Made by a program: the position numbers and the translations under genes. The notes under the pieces are model-generated. The model searched no databases. It saw only the letters and a program-made list of their open reading frames with translations, and was not told the origin of the DNA. Positions 51,201 through 58,738 of a stretch of 64,000 bases of DNA are shown in pieces. The stretch is from assembly GCA_964634465.1 (NCBI GenBank), contig CAZWLY010000002.1, positions 248,001 to 312,000 on the forward strand, written 5' to 3'. This DNA comes from CAZWLY01 sp964634465 (GTDB taxonomy: Bacteria; Desulfobacterota; Desulfarculia; G963662305). Every line of letters starts with the position of its first letter. Within the stretch, counting starts at the first letter, position 1.

Positions 51201-51706
51201 GCCAGGGACAGACTCTCGGTCAGGCAGGCCACCAACCCGCTCCTAGCGCCGAAGGGCATCAGTTCCATCAACCGGGCCACGTCCTCATCGCCCCGATCCA
51301 GGCTTTCGAGGACGAACTCGGTCGCCGTCCGGGCCAGAAGGTCGCCGCCGTCGATGACGCCGAAGTCCGGGTCGAGCCCGGCCTCCAGGGCGAACTCCTT
51401 GATGAGCCCCGAGCAGAAGCCGTGGATGGTCCCGACCGGGGCCCGCTCCAGGTTTTCGACCTCCTCGGTCAGCCCGGCCGCCGTCAGTTCGGCCCGGATC
51501 CGGAATTTCATCTCCTGGGCCGCCTTTTCGGTGAAGGTCAGGGCCAGGATATCCAGACAGGACATGGGCTCGAGCCCGTCCACCTCGCCCTTGATCAAGG
51601 CCAGGTAGAAGCCGACCAGGGCGGTCGTCTTGCCCGCTCCGGCCCCGGCGGTCAGCACGGTGTCGCCCGCGAAGCATGCAAGCCCTTTCAGGACGCCCCG
51701 GCTCAC
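48269..51706 (-). CDS. addA: AddA-type helicase-nuclease (UvrD/RecB-like)
   Basis: A 1145-residue protein. UvrD-type motor: Walker A LTAGAGAGKTTALVGFYL (about 18-35), ILALTFTEKAAQEMK, Walker B ILVDEFQDTNPLQWQLI, GDAKQSIYRFRGAEVEVF, RLTRNYRSQPGL and KIMTIHKAKGLQFPVVVLA. The C-terminal RecB-family nuclease has NGEIDLLAETDDG and LLIIDWKLARPHGG, then YAFQLMTYGLAVER. Cys in LALCPRLYLRRRLL and at the end (RPACPYYSAGEGCCG) could hold an Fe-S cluster. The start GTG 51704-51706 overlaps the addB stop by three bases. It resects and processes double-strand breaks with AddB. Confidence 0.9.
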   Translation of the reverse strand: MSRGVLKGLACFAGDTVLTAGAGAGKTTALVGFYLALIKGEVDGLEPMSCLDILALTFTEKAAQEMKFRIRAELTAAGLTEEVENLERAPVGTIHGFCSGLIKEFALEAGLDPDFGVIDGGDLLARTATEFVLESLDRGDEDVARLMELMPFGARSGLVACLTESLSLARTMGERPEMLLAHVNRAWQELPGRQILVETDYGSAMAELAAVKLNPKLKCYERLKRAVQSQNRPLDRDQVRFLRAMLQGHVSKNVTPIKNRLLEILKRWERLAAEPEGLRAAEALIRVMGRLEAAYAAAKAALNALDFDDLQLIAREVLFTRPEVRRRLKARIKMILVDEFQDTNPLQWQLIRCLQEVETENRPLVIGDDPAERLTLDRCKLLAVGDAKQSIYRFRGAEVEVFTGLAAELSRSEEGGVVRLTRNYRSQPGLVEFFNRFFVDFLGRAGKPFEAEHTEADCQECGRKGGSNNGCVEFLETPNLKPAEAAREAEAMAVAWRIKELVEQGSPVPLADDRERLGYGDIAILLRKQTQAAALETALRRLSIPYHLVKSGGGLGEPEAVDLVNLLEYLTRPDDLYLLTALLRSPLVGLSDESLCLMAVGGGIERYAGVLADEPKPPLEGDQAAKLARFNALIADLSAWRDRLSPAELMEHVLERTDLGAVLTAGFQGRERLANLQGLIETARSLAGRGGGALFDLVARLRPPDGSPGPIVQPPVREDLDAVKIMTIHKAKGLQFPVVVLAQSGGSRAGRRQAPVLLRPGLGLGLKLKPPRADDWVETDSFHRIKLLEEERDRAEEARLLYVALTRAQDLLIISGPRPGPRDESSWRAALERFAEQDGDGLIRRVEGRTEPAAFVSRAGVGFAVGTDGTSAAARAEGRAIVDRVLSPPRPPGRVEISVSNLEDLALCPRLYLRRRLLQERPPGRNGDSGGLDPTRLGLWLHKMLESIDFARPGDLAEQAAASARALDFEPPPAQQARLIELVERLLVEPAGRRLAALEADRIRRELPFSLALDLAGGLLQVNGEIDLLAETDDGLLIIDWKLARPHGGGREYAFQLMTYGLAVERALGRPPRLELVYLHDQGPTEIDLPFGPAESKEIEARLKDLGAGLLAAAGSLEAEDWPAEPEAGLRPACPYYSAGEGCCG

Positions 51707-54700
51707 GGTTCGCCTCCGCCTTCGCCGGTCTGAGCCAGCGGCAAGCGGTAGCGGCACTGACTCAGACGGCCGCACAAATCGACGCAGTCTTTGGGATCGA
51801 CCGGCTCGAGGTCGAACCGGCCGGCCCGGATTCCGGCCGCGATTTGCCTCACCCGGGCCTCGAAGCGTTCGGCCAGTTCGGCGTCCCAACAAAGCTCCTT
51901 GGACAGCGCCGCCTCCCGAAGCACCAGAAAGGCCGCCTTCAGCGTCCGGGCCGGGTCTTCCCGCTCCAAGGCGGCCAGGTAGACCGGCAGTTGGAAGAAG
52001 CGCTCCGCCGCCTCTTTGACCTGGCGGCTGTAGGCGTATTTGTCTCGGCCGCCGGTCTTGTAGTCGATGACCAGCGCTTCGTCCGCCCGGCGGTCGATCC
52101 GGTCGGCCCGGCAGCGGATTTCGACCCTCGCCCCGTCCCCCAGGTCGATCTCGAGCTCGGTCAGCTCGTGCTCCAGGCGCCAGGGCCGCCAGCCGGCCAG
52201 CCAGCTTTCGGCCTCCCAGTCGAGGAACCCGGCCACGATCCAACGGGCCTCCTCCACCGCCCGTTCGACCAGGGCCGGATGGCCCCTGAAGCCTCTGGCC
52301 AGCCAGCGCCCGACCGCCTGGGCCGTCACCTCGTCCAGCGCGGCGGCGGCGTCATCCAATCGGTTGTTCTTCATGACTTTTTTCATCAACCGGTGGAGGA
52401 TGTCGTGGATCAGGACGCCGTTGTCCAGGGCGTCCGGGGTCGGGGGGTGCTCCCGGTCGATCTCGGTCCGCCACACCCTCTCGGCCATGAACTTGAACGG
52501 GCAGGCGGCGTAGCTCTCCAGGTCGCGGATGGAGAGCCGCAGTCGGCCGGAGCGAATCAGGCTCTCGGCCGCGCTGGCCGCGGCCTTGCCGTCGGCCAGT
52601 CGCCCCACGTAGGGACCGAGGCGTCGCCCGGCCGCCTGGCGATCCGGGTCGAGGAGGTAGAGCTCCCGCCGGCGCTCCATCCGGGCCCGGTCCTCGATCG
52701 AGGCCAGGCGCTCGGGCCAGCCGGGCCGCTCGGCCAGGGCTTCGGCCGCAGCCAGGGTCGTTTCCGAGGGCCGGACCTGGCCGGAGAGGAGTTCCAGGCT
52801 CAACCGGTCGATCAGCTCGCTCTCGGAGAGGACGTCTGGCCAATCCGGCGGATCGGCCGCTCCCGCCTCCTTCTCCGGCGCGCCGTCCTCGTCCAGGACG
52901 CCCTCCAGCCACGACCACAGCGGCGAGGGCAGTTTGGGTTTGCCTTCGGCGTCCCAGGCGTGGCGGGAAAGACAGACTCCGCCCCTGGCCGCGGCCAAGG
53001 CCGTCAGGAAGAGCAAACGCTCCCGGCGGTAGTGCCGGCGCGTGGTTCGAAACAGGTTTCCGCCCAGGGCTTTGTTGAGCCGGAACTTGTCGTCGTCGCT
53101 CAAAAACGGGTCCGGGGCCGGGGCCCTGGGCCAGTCGCCCTCGCACAAATCGACCAGGAACAGGTGCTCGAAGCTCAGGCCCCGGACGTCCTCCAGGCGG
53201 AGCACCCTCACCCCGCCCGGCTCCCGGCGGGAAAACGACACGTTCCGATCGACCAACGCCGCCCTGACCAGCGACCTGAACCCGGCCGGGTCCAAACGCT
53301 GGTTCAACAGGCCGGCCCGGCTCAAGTCGCGCCCGGTCTCCTCCAGGGCGGCCAGGAAGGCTTCGGCGGCCGACCGGTCCCGTAAAGCCAGCCAGAGCGG
53401 CTCCTCGGCCAAAACCAGCTCCGAGGCGATCTGCTTGAGTCGGTCAAGACCCTCGGCCGGAGTGAGGGGCCGGCCAAAGGGTTCAAACAGGCCGGTCAGC
53501 CGCTCCAGCGCGGCCACGGCGGCCAGAGCGGTTTCGGCCGCCTCGCCCTCGAGGCGCTTGGCATGGTTCGTCAGTTGGGCCGACCAGGAGCGGCTCCGGC
53601 CGGGCAGCAATCCGGCCTCCCGGATCACCCGACCCAGGCCGCCCGGACCGAAACCGGGCGGGCGATCGAAATAGACCGACTCGGCCAAGCGCAGGAGGTC
53701 GGCCTTGTCCGGACGATCGACGGCCAGGTCCAACCCGGCCAGCAAGACGGCCGCCGGACCGGTCTCGTTGAGCGGCCGGCCCCGGCGGAAGTCCAGAGGA
53801 GTGGCGAACCGGCGGCCGACGTCCTCGATCATCTGGCCGGTCAGACCGGCCAGGTCCCGGGCGATGAGGCCGATGCTGTCCGGCTTGACCCCCTGATCGA
53901 TCAAGGCTCTCACCCGGCGACCGACGGCCTCGATCTCGGGGTAGAGGCCTGGCGCGACCAGGCGAACCAGCCTGTCGCCAATATCGACCTTGTTTTGGCC
54001 TGTTTGGCACAATACCTGAATCAATGATTTAATTTTGCCCGAGCTGGCGTCGGCGATCTCGGTCGGGATCAGCTCCAGGTTGTCGCTGGGCCGCTCAAGG
54101 CTCTCCACGGCGTAGAAGGCGGCCTGGTTGGCGCCGTGGCCGGCCTCGCCGGGCTGGAAGGGCAGCCTGATCGTGACCCGCCAGCCGCGCTCGGCCAAGG
54201 CGTTCAGGAGGGCCAGTTGGGGCGGCGAGAAGTCTTCGATGTGCGCGACCTCGATCTCCTCGACGCCGACAAGCAGCGCCGGCGGCCGTTCGGCCCGTTC
54301 GACCGCCTTCACCGCCCGCCAGGCCAGGGCTTGGGGATCGAGAGCGCCCATCTCGCCAAGGAGCCGGCGGAAGTCCGCAAAGACCTCGGCCAGCCTGGTC
54401 AGGCCCGGCCGGTTCAAGCTCTTGATCCTGGCCGCGGTCCGATCCGGGTCGGGACCGGCCGCGGAGAGTCGGTCGAAAACCCTGACCAGGGCGCCGGTCA
54501 GACCACTTTTCGCGGCGACCGGGGCCAATGGCGTTTCGGCCGCGGCCCGCCGGGCCAATTCCATCAGCGCGGCCCGGCCCAAGGCCGGCGGAGCGCCGTC
54601 CAGGTCGAGAAAGGCCCGGCTCAGCGCGGCCAGTGAAACCGGCCCATAGCCCAATAAAACGCCGTTTTCAGCAAGCAAGCGCTGTCGGGCGAATCGAACC

Positions 54701-54732
54701 GCGGTCGCCGTGGGCAGGATACGGAGTCGCAT
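51703..54732 (-). CDS. addB: AddB-like double-strand break repair nuclease subunit
   Basis: A 1009-residue protein with a degenerate helicase-like body; the N-terminal strand RILPTATAVRFARQRLL lacks a Walker A Lys, as in Gram-negative AddB. The C-terminal PD-(D/E)XK nuclease is intact: RCRADRIDRRADEALVIDYK and FFQLPVYLAALERE. Four Cys fit an AddB iron-sulfur staple: one in YAACPFKFMAERVWRTE and three in CVDLCGRLSQCRYR near the end. ATG 54732 follows GAGGATCG. It is first in addB-addA-recD2. The N-terminal half is weakly conserved, so subfamily placement is less certain than the nuclease call. Confidence 0.85.
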   Translation of the reverse strand: MRLRILPTATAVRFARQRLLAENGVLLGYGPVSLAALSRAFLDLDGAPPALGRAALMELARRAAAETPLAPVAAKSGLTGALVRVFDRLSAAGPDPDRTAARIKSLNRPGLTRLAEVFADFRRLLGEMGALDPQALAWRAVKAVERAERPPALLVGVEEIEVAHIEDFSPPQLALLNALAERGWRVTIRLPFQPGEAGHGANQAAFYAVESLERPSDNLELIPTEIADASSGKIKSLIQVLCQTGQNKVDIGDRLVRLVAPGLYPEIEAVGRRVRALIDQGVKPDSIGLIARDLAGLTGQMIEDVGRRFATPLDFRRGRPLNETGPAAVLLAGLDLAVDRPDKADLLRLAESVYFDRPPGFGPGGLGRVIREAGLLPGRSRSWSAQLTNHAKRLEGEAAETALAAVAALERLTGLFEPFGRPLTPAEGLDRLKQIASELVLAEEPLWLALRDRSAAEAFLAALEETGRDLSRAGLLNQRLDPAGFRSLVRAALVDRNVSFSRREPGGVRVLRLEDVRGLSFEHLFLVDLCEGDWPRAPAPDPFLSDDDKFRLNKALGGNLFRTTRRHYRRERLLFLTALAAARGGVCLSRHAWDAEGKPKLPSPLWSWLEGVLDEDGAPEKEAGAADPPDWPDVLSESELIDRLSLELLSGQVRPSETTLAAAEALAERPGWPERLASIEDRARMERRRELYLLDPDRQAAGRRLGPYVGRLADGKAAASAAESLIRSGRLRLSIRDLESYAACPFKFMAERVWRTEIDREHPPTPDALDNGVLIHDILHRLMKKVMKNNRLDDAAAALDEVTAQAVGRWLARGFRGHPALVERAVEEARWIVAGFLDWEAESWLAGWRPWRLEHELTELEIDLGDGARVEIRCRADRIDRRADEALVIDYKTGGRDKYAYSRQVKEAAERFFQLPVYLAALEREDPARTLKAAFLVLREAALSKELCWDAELAERFEARVRQIAAGIRAGRFDLEPVDPKDCVDLCGRLSQCRYRLPLAQTGEGGGEP

Positions 54733-54818
54733 CGATCCTCTGCTCTCGTAAGTGTCTACCCCGGTCCTGACCGGCCCAAGGGGTAGCTCTGGGCCTTGGA
54801 GAAATGTTAAAGTATCCC

Positions 54819-55433
54819 ATGGCCAAAGTCATCCCCTTCCCCGGCCGTCCCCACGGCCCGGACAACCTGATCATCGACTCGCCCTTCACCTTTCGCCGGG
54901 CCGAGTGGAGAACCGAGCATCCGGTCCAGGTGCAGCGGCCCAAGGCCGAGGCCTACGAGATCAAGCGCCGGCGGGCCTTCAGTGTGGGTGAACCGGCCGT
55001 TCCCGCACCGATCCACAAGGTCTTGACCGGCAGCCTGGGCCAGACCTTGAGGGGCCTCTACCGGGCCAGGGAAGACGAAGACCGGATGCGGCGGATCTAT
55101 TTTCTGGCCGGTCTGATGGAACTGGCCACCGGCCACAGCCACGAGTTGTTGCGGACCGACCTGGTCCGCCGCGTCTTCGGTCGGATCAAGGAGCTGTCCG
55201 AGGAGCTCAACCTCCGCTGGCGAAGCTGGGCCGAGGGGTTTCTGCTGCCACTGGCCGAAAACCAATACCCCACCGGTCGCCTGCCGGACTCTCTGGGCCG
55301 GGCCGGAACGCTCAAGGAGCTGATGGAGTTTCTCCGGCTGGAGACGGACGCCCAGTTCAAGCGGGCCGCCAGGGATTACGTCTATTACCTGCCGCCAAGC
55401 TGGGTCGGACCCGGCCGGGTCAAGGACCACTGA
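54819..55433 (+). CDS. Unrecognised protein next to addB
   Basis: A 204-residue soluble protein of no recognised family. It starts MAKVIPFPGRPHGPDNLIID, has a basic middle (AEAYEIKRRRAFSVGEPA) and a helical half (LRGLYRAREDEDRMRRIYFL, RIKELSEELNLRWRSWAEG). There is no signal peptide or membrane helix. An upstream in-frame ATG at 54804 is possible; neither has a well-placed ribosome site. It is transcribed divergently from addB, 86 bases apart. Nothing points to its role. Confidence 0.5.
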   Translation: MAKVIPFPGRPHGPDNLIIDSPFTFRRAEWRTEHPVQVQRPKAEAYEIKRRRAFSVGEPAVPAPIHKVLTGSLGQTLRGLYRAREDEDRMRRIYFLAGLMELATGHSHELLRTDLVRRVFGRIKELSEELNLRWRSWAEGFLLPLAENQYPTGRLPDSLGRAGTLKELMEFLRLETDAQFKRAARDYVYYLPPSWVGPGRVKDH

Positions 55434-55646
55434 CACCCGCCCCCAACCAGGCCGGCGTCAAGGTTAGCAAATAAACGGCTATCCAGCTAATATCATTTAA
55501 TAGTCACGATGTTTGCCGTTCTGTCGTCATACTGCAGTTGCAATGTCTTTTTACTGGAATACCAGCAATCGACCGCCCATCGAACGCCTGCCGGCCCTGG
55601 CTCGCATTGCCTGACCGGTTTCATTCTCTGGGCGCGGCCGGTTCGG

Positions 55647-56399
55647 TCAGTCTTTTCGGCCGCCCAGGACGGCGGCGATCCGGGTCTCGTTTTCAGGTCG
55701 GCCGACCAACTCGAGAAAGACCTCGCCCTGACGGCTCAGGGCCTGGTCCACCGGCAGGCCCGGTATCTCCCGGCACATCTTTCGGGCGGCGTTCAGCGCA
55801 ACGTCATCGTGTCCGGCCAGGGTCCGGGCCAGATCCCTGGTCGCGGCCAGCAACTCCCCGGCCGGATGGACGGCCGAGACCAGGCCCATGTCAAGCGCCT
55901 CGTCCGGGCCGAAGGTTCGGCCGGTCAGGGCCAGTTCCCTGGCCCGGCCCAGGCCGATGATCTTCCACAAGGGATCGATGAGCTGGCTGAAGCCGACCTT
56001 GATCTCGGGCTGGCCGAAGACGGCTCTCTCGGAGGCGTAACGGATGTCGCACATGACCGCCAGATCGAAGCCGCCGGCCAGAGCCGGGCCGTCCACAGCG
56101 GCGATGACCGGCTTGGGACCCATGAGAATCGCCCGGAAGAGGGCCATGACCTCTTCCAGAAAGAGACGGCGCTCCCGGCTCGACAGGGTCGGGACCAGTT
56201 TGAGGTTCAACCCCGAGCAGAACCGGCCCGGCCCGCCGGTGAGCACAACGACCTTGACCGCCGCTTCCCCGGCCGCCGCATCCAGGGCCGACTTCAGGCC
56301 GGCCACGACCTCGAAGTCGAGGGCGTTCATGGTCTCGGGCCGGTTCAGGGTTATGGTCATGATCGCCTGCTCGATTTCGGCCAACACCACGTCTGACAT
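55647..56399 (-). CDS. Enoyl-CoA hydratase/isomerase-family protein
   Basis: A 250-residue crotonase-fold protein: VVLTGGPGRFCSGLNLKLVP and AAVDGPALAGGFDLAVMCDI form the oxyanion hole, and AVFGQPEIKVGF keeps the first catalytic Glu position. The usual PGxGGTQRL segment with the second Glu is replaced by SQLIDPLWKIIGLGRA, so plain hydratase activity is doubtful; isomerase, hydrolase or decarboxylase activity is possible. ATG 56399 has AGGAGG ten bases upstream. It is a single gene with no pathway partner adjacent. Confidence 0.8.
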   Translation of the reverse strand: MSDVVLAEIEQAIMTITLNRPETMNALDFEVVAGLKSALDAAAGEAAVKVVVLTGGPGRFCSGLNLKLVPTLSSRERRLFLEEVMALFRAILMGPKPVIAAVDGPALAGGFDLAVMCDIRYASERAVFGQPEIKVGFSQLIDPLWKIIGLGRARELALTGRTFGPDEALDMGLVSAVHPAGELLAATRDLARTLAGHDDVALNAARKMCREIPGLPVDQALSRQGEVFLELVGRPENETRIAAVLGGRKD

Positions 56400-56446
56400 C
56401 TTACTTCTGCCTCCTGTTCGAGTGCGCTATCATAGTATAGTAATGA

Positions 56447-57232
56447 CTAATCGGCCCGATGCGGCTCGAAAAGCGCGGCCACCGGAAAGTGGTCCGAGGG
56501 GTAGAGTCCATGATGGCTCTCGTAGAGCACCCTGGCCGGCCCGACCGGCCTGATCGGGCCCCGGTAGAGCATCCAGTCGATGTAGCCGGCCCTGGGCTGG
56601 CCGGTGAAGCGGTGGAAGGTGAACGGCTGGGGCCAGGGCATGGCGTCCTTGAAGTCGCCCCGGCCCTGCTCCGGGCCGCCGGTCAAGTGGCGGTAGGCCC
56701 GGCCCTGGGGACGGCCGTTGAAGTCGCCCATCAGGATCGTCGGCCGATCGAGGTCACGCTCCCTCACCAGCCGCCAGATGACCTCGGCCTGCTTGAGCCT
56801 GGTCCGGGAGTCGAAATCCAGGTGGGCGTTGTACACGGCCAACTCGCCCCACCCGGTCTCGATCATGACTCGGGTGGCCTGGCGGATGAAGCGGCTGCCC
56901 CACGACTTGGACGGCCGCTGCGGGGTCTTGGACAGGCTGAAGGTGTCCACGGCCAAGGGGGTCAGCCCCGGCCGAACAAAGATCGGCCGGTATTCCCACA
57001 ACTCACCGTGGCGGGTCTCGTCGGCCAGGTAGTGGTAGCCGGGAAGGCAGTCTTTCAAAAATTGGATCTGGAAGAAGTTGACCTCCTGAAAACCGATGAT
57101 GTCCGGCCGGTGGCGCTTGAGCAAGGCGGCCACGGCCCTCTTTCGGGCGCTCCAGATGTGCCGTCCGTCCTCGGCCCAGCCATGGCGAAGGTTGAAGGTG
57201 ATGACCAGAAGCGGCCCGGCGGCTGTTTTCAT
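56447..57232 (-). CDS. Endonuclease/exonuclease/phosphatase (EEP) family hydrolase
   Basis: A 261-residue EEP-fold hydrolase. Core residues are visible: Asn in VITFNLRHGW, Glu in IIGFQEVNFFQIQF, YNAHLDFDSRTR, the GDFN motif in ILMGDFNGRPQG, IDWMLYRG and the final SDHFPVAALF. Members cleave phosphodiesters in nucleic acids, lipids or small molecules; the substrate here is unknown. There is no signal peptide, so it is probably cytoplasmic. ATG 57232 is chosen (AAGGG nine bases upstream) over TTG 57241. It is divergent from korD. Confidence 0.8.
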   Translation of the reverse strand: MKTAAGPLLVITFNLRHGWAEDGRHIWSARKRAVAALLKRHRPDIIGFQEVNFFQIQFLKDCLPGYHYLADETRHGELWEYRPIFVRPGLTPLAVDTFSLSKTPQRPSKSWGSRFIRQATRVMIETGWGELAVYNAHLDFDSRTRLKQAEVIWRLVRERDLDRPTILMGDFNGRPQGRAYRHLTGGPEQGRGDFKDAMPWPQPFTFHRFTGQPRAGYIDWMLYRGPIRPVGPARVLYESHHGLYPSDHFPVAALFEPHRAD

Positions 57233-57270
57233 GGGGGTCAACCCTTATTTGCAATCGTAATGATGGGCAG

Positions 57271-57298
57271 TTGACCAAATTTTTAATCTTTTGGTCAA
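57271..57298. promoter_or_regulatory. Palindromic operator-like site upstream of korDABC
   Basis: TTGACCAAA (57271-57279) and TTTGGTCAA (57290-57298) form a perfect 9-bp inverted repeat with a 10-base AT-rich spacer, 42 bases before the korD start and in the divergent gap with the EEP gene. This symmetry is typical of a dimeric repressor site; the regulator is unknown. Confidence 0.55.
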
Positions 57299-57339
57299 AT
57301 ATTCTTGATTTCCCAATCCAAGGTGGTACAACGAATTCC

Positions 57340-57603
57340 ATGTCCGAGCAAGCGTTAGAGGCCAAAACGGCCGAACGAAAGATCGAGTTCTTCAGGTCTT
57401 GGTGCAAGAAATGCGGCATCTGCGCCGCGTTCTGCCCCAAGCACGTCATCGAGCAGGATCACGACGGCAGCCCCTACGTCGCCCGTCCCGAGGACTGCAT
57501 CGATTGCCTGTTGTGCGAAACCAGATGTCCCGACTTCGCCATCAAGGTGTTGCCGAGTGACAAAAAGGAGCGCGGCGGTGAGCCCGAAAAGGAAAAAGCC
57601 TGA
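57340..57603 (+). CDS. korD: 2-oxoglutarate:ferredoxin oxidoreductase, ferredoxin (delta) subunit
   Basis: An 87-residue ferredoxin-type subunit with two [4Fe-4S] motifs: WCKKCGICAAFCPKHVIEQD and DCIDCLLCETRCPDFAIKV. It passes electrons from the TPP subunits to free ferredoxin. ATG 57340 is chosen as the start of the conserved region; AAGGTGG lies rather far upstream. It overlaps korA by 26 bases and opens the korDABC operon. Confidence 0.92.
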   Translation: MSEQALEAKTAERKIEFFRSWCKKCGICAAFCPKHVIEQDHDGSPYVARPEDCIDCLLCETRCPDFAIKVLPSDKKERGGEPEKEKA

Positions 57604-58738
57604 AGCGGTATTCTGGCAGGGCAATCAGGCCATCGCCGAAGGGGCCCTGGCCGCCGGCTGCAACTTTTTCGCCGGCTACCCGATCACCCCTTCGTCCGAG
57701 GTTCTGGAAATAATGGCCAAGGAGCAGCCGCTGAGAGGCGGCTCGTTCATTCAGATGGAGGACGAGATATCCTCCATGGCCTGCATCATCGGGGCGTCTC
57801 TGGCCGGAGCGAAGGCGATGACCGCCACCTCGGGCCCCGGCTTCTCGTTGATGCAGGAAAACCTCGGCTTCGCCTGCATGGCCGAGGTGCCTTGCGTGGT
57901 CTTGAACGTCATGCGCGGTGGTTTCTCCACCGGCATGCCCACCGCCCCCGGCCAGGGCGACGTGATGCAGTCGCGCTGGGGGACCCACGGCGACCACCCG
58001 ATCATCGTTCTGGCCGTCTCCTCGGTGGAGGACTGCTTCCATCAAACGGTCAGGGCCTTCAACCTCGCCGAGCGGTTCAGAACGCCGGTGGTCATTCTCT
58101 CCGACGAGATGGTCGGCCACACCAGGGAAAAGATCCTCAAACCCGAGCGGAGCAAGATCGAGATCATCAACCGGGCCCGGCCCGAGGTTCCGCCCGACTG
58201 GTACGTGCCCTACCGGGACGACGGCTCGGGCGTGCCGCCCATGGCCGCCTTCGGCTCGGGTTACCGCTACCACGTCACCGGCCTGGTTCACGACGAGCGG
58301 GGCTTCCCCACCTCCCGCAGCGACGAGATCGAACCCTTCTACAAGCGCATCTTCGGCAAGATCAACCGCAACCTGTCCGACATCGTCGATTACGAGGAGA
58401 TCAACTGCCAGCGGGCCGAGCTGGTCATCGTCGCCTACGGCTCGGTGGCCAGAGCCGCCCAGTTGGCCGTGGAATGGGCCCAGGAAGAGGGGTTGCCGAT
58501 CGGCCTGTTCAAAGTCAAGACCCTGACCCCCTTCCCCTACCAGGCCTTGGCCGAGCTGGCCGGCCGGGTCAGGGGGCTGCTGGCACCCGAACTCAACCTG
58601 GGCCAGATCGCCTTGGACGTGGCCTTCGCCGCCCAGGGGCTGACCAGAATCCGGACCTTGAACCGGATCGACGGCAAGCCGATCGATCCGCGCAACATCC
58701 TGGCCAAGGCCAAGGAGATGCTGGGATATGATCAATAG
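57578..58738 (+). CDS. korA: 2-oxoglutarate:ferredoxin oxidoreductase alpha subunit
   Basis: A 386-residue subunit with FFAGYPITPSSEVLEIMAK, FIQMEDEISSMACIIGASLA, TATSGPGFSLMQENLGFA and PTAPGQGDVMQSRWGTHGDH, all typical of KorA. It binds the 2-oxoacid/CoA side of the enzyme that makes succinyl-CoA (or works reductively in CO2 fixation). The frame is open to GTG 57557, but GTG 57578 lies seven bases after AAGGAG and is preferred. Related 2-oxoacid substrates cannot be fully excluded. Confidence 0.93.
   Translation: MSPKRKKPEAVFWQGNQAIAEGALAAGCNFFAGYPITPSSEVLEIMAKEQPLRGGSFIQMEDEISSMACIIGASLAGAKAMTATSGPGFSLMQENLGFACMAEVPCVVLNVMRGGFSTGMPTAPGQGDVMQSRWGTHGDHPIIVLAVSSVEDCFHQTVRAFNLAERFRTPVVILSDEMVGHTREKILKPERSKIEIINRARPEVPPDWYVPYRDDGSGVPPMAAFGSGYRYHVTGLVHDERGFPTSRSDEIEPFYKRIFGKINRNLSDIVDYEEINCQRAELVIVAYGSVARAAQLAVEWAQEEGLPIGLFKVKTLTPFPYQALAELAGRVRGLLAPELNLGQIALDVAFAAQGLTRIRTLNRIDGKPIDPRNILAKAKEMLGYDQ

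Noticed and set aside
48881..51733. 950-codon plus-strand open frame
   Set aside because: Antisense to addA; no family motif, no ribosome site, composition typical of GC-rich shadow frames.
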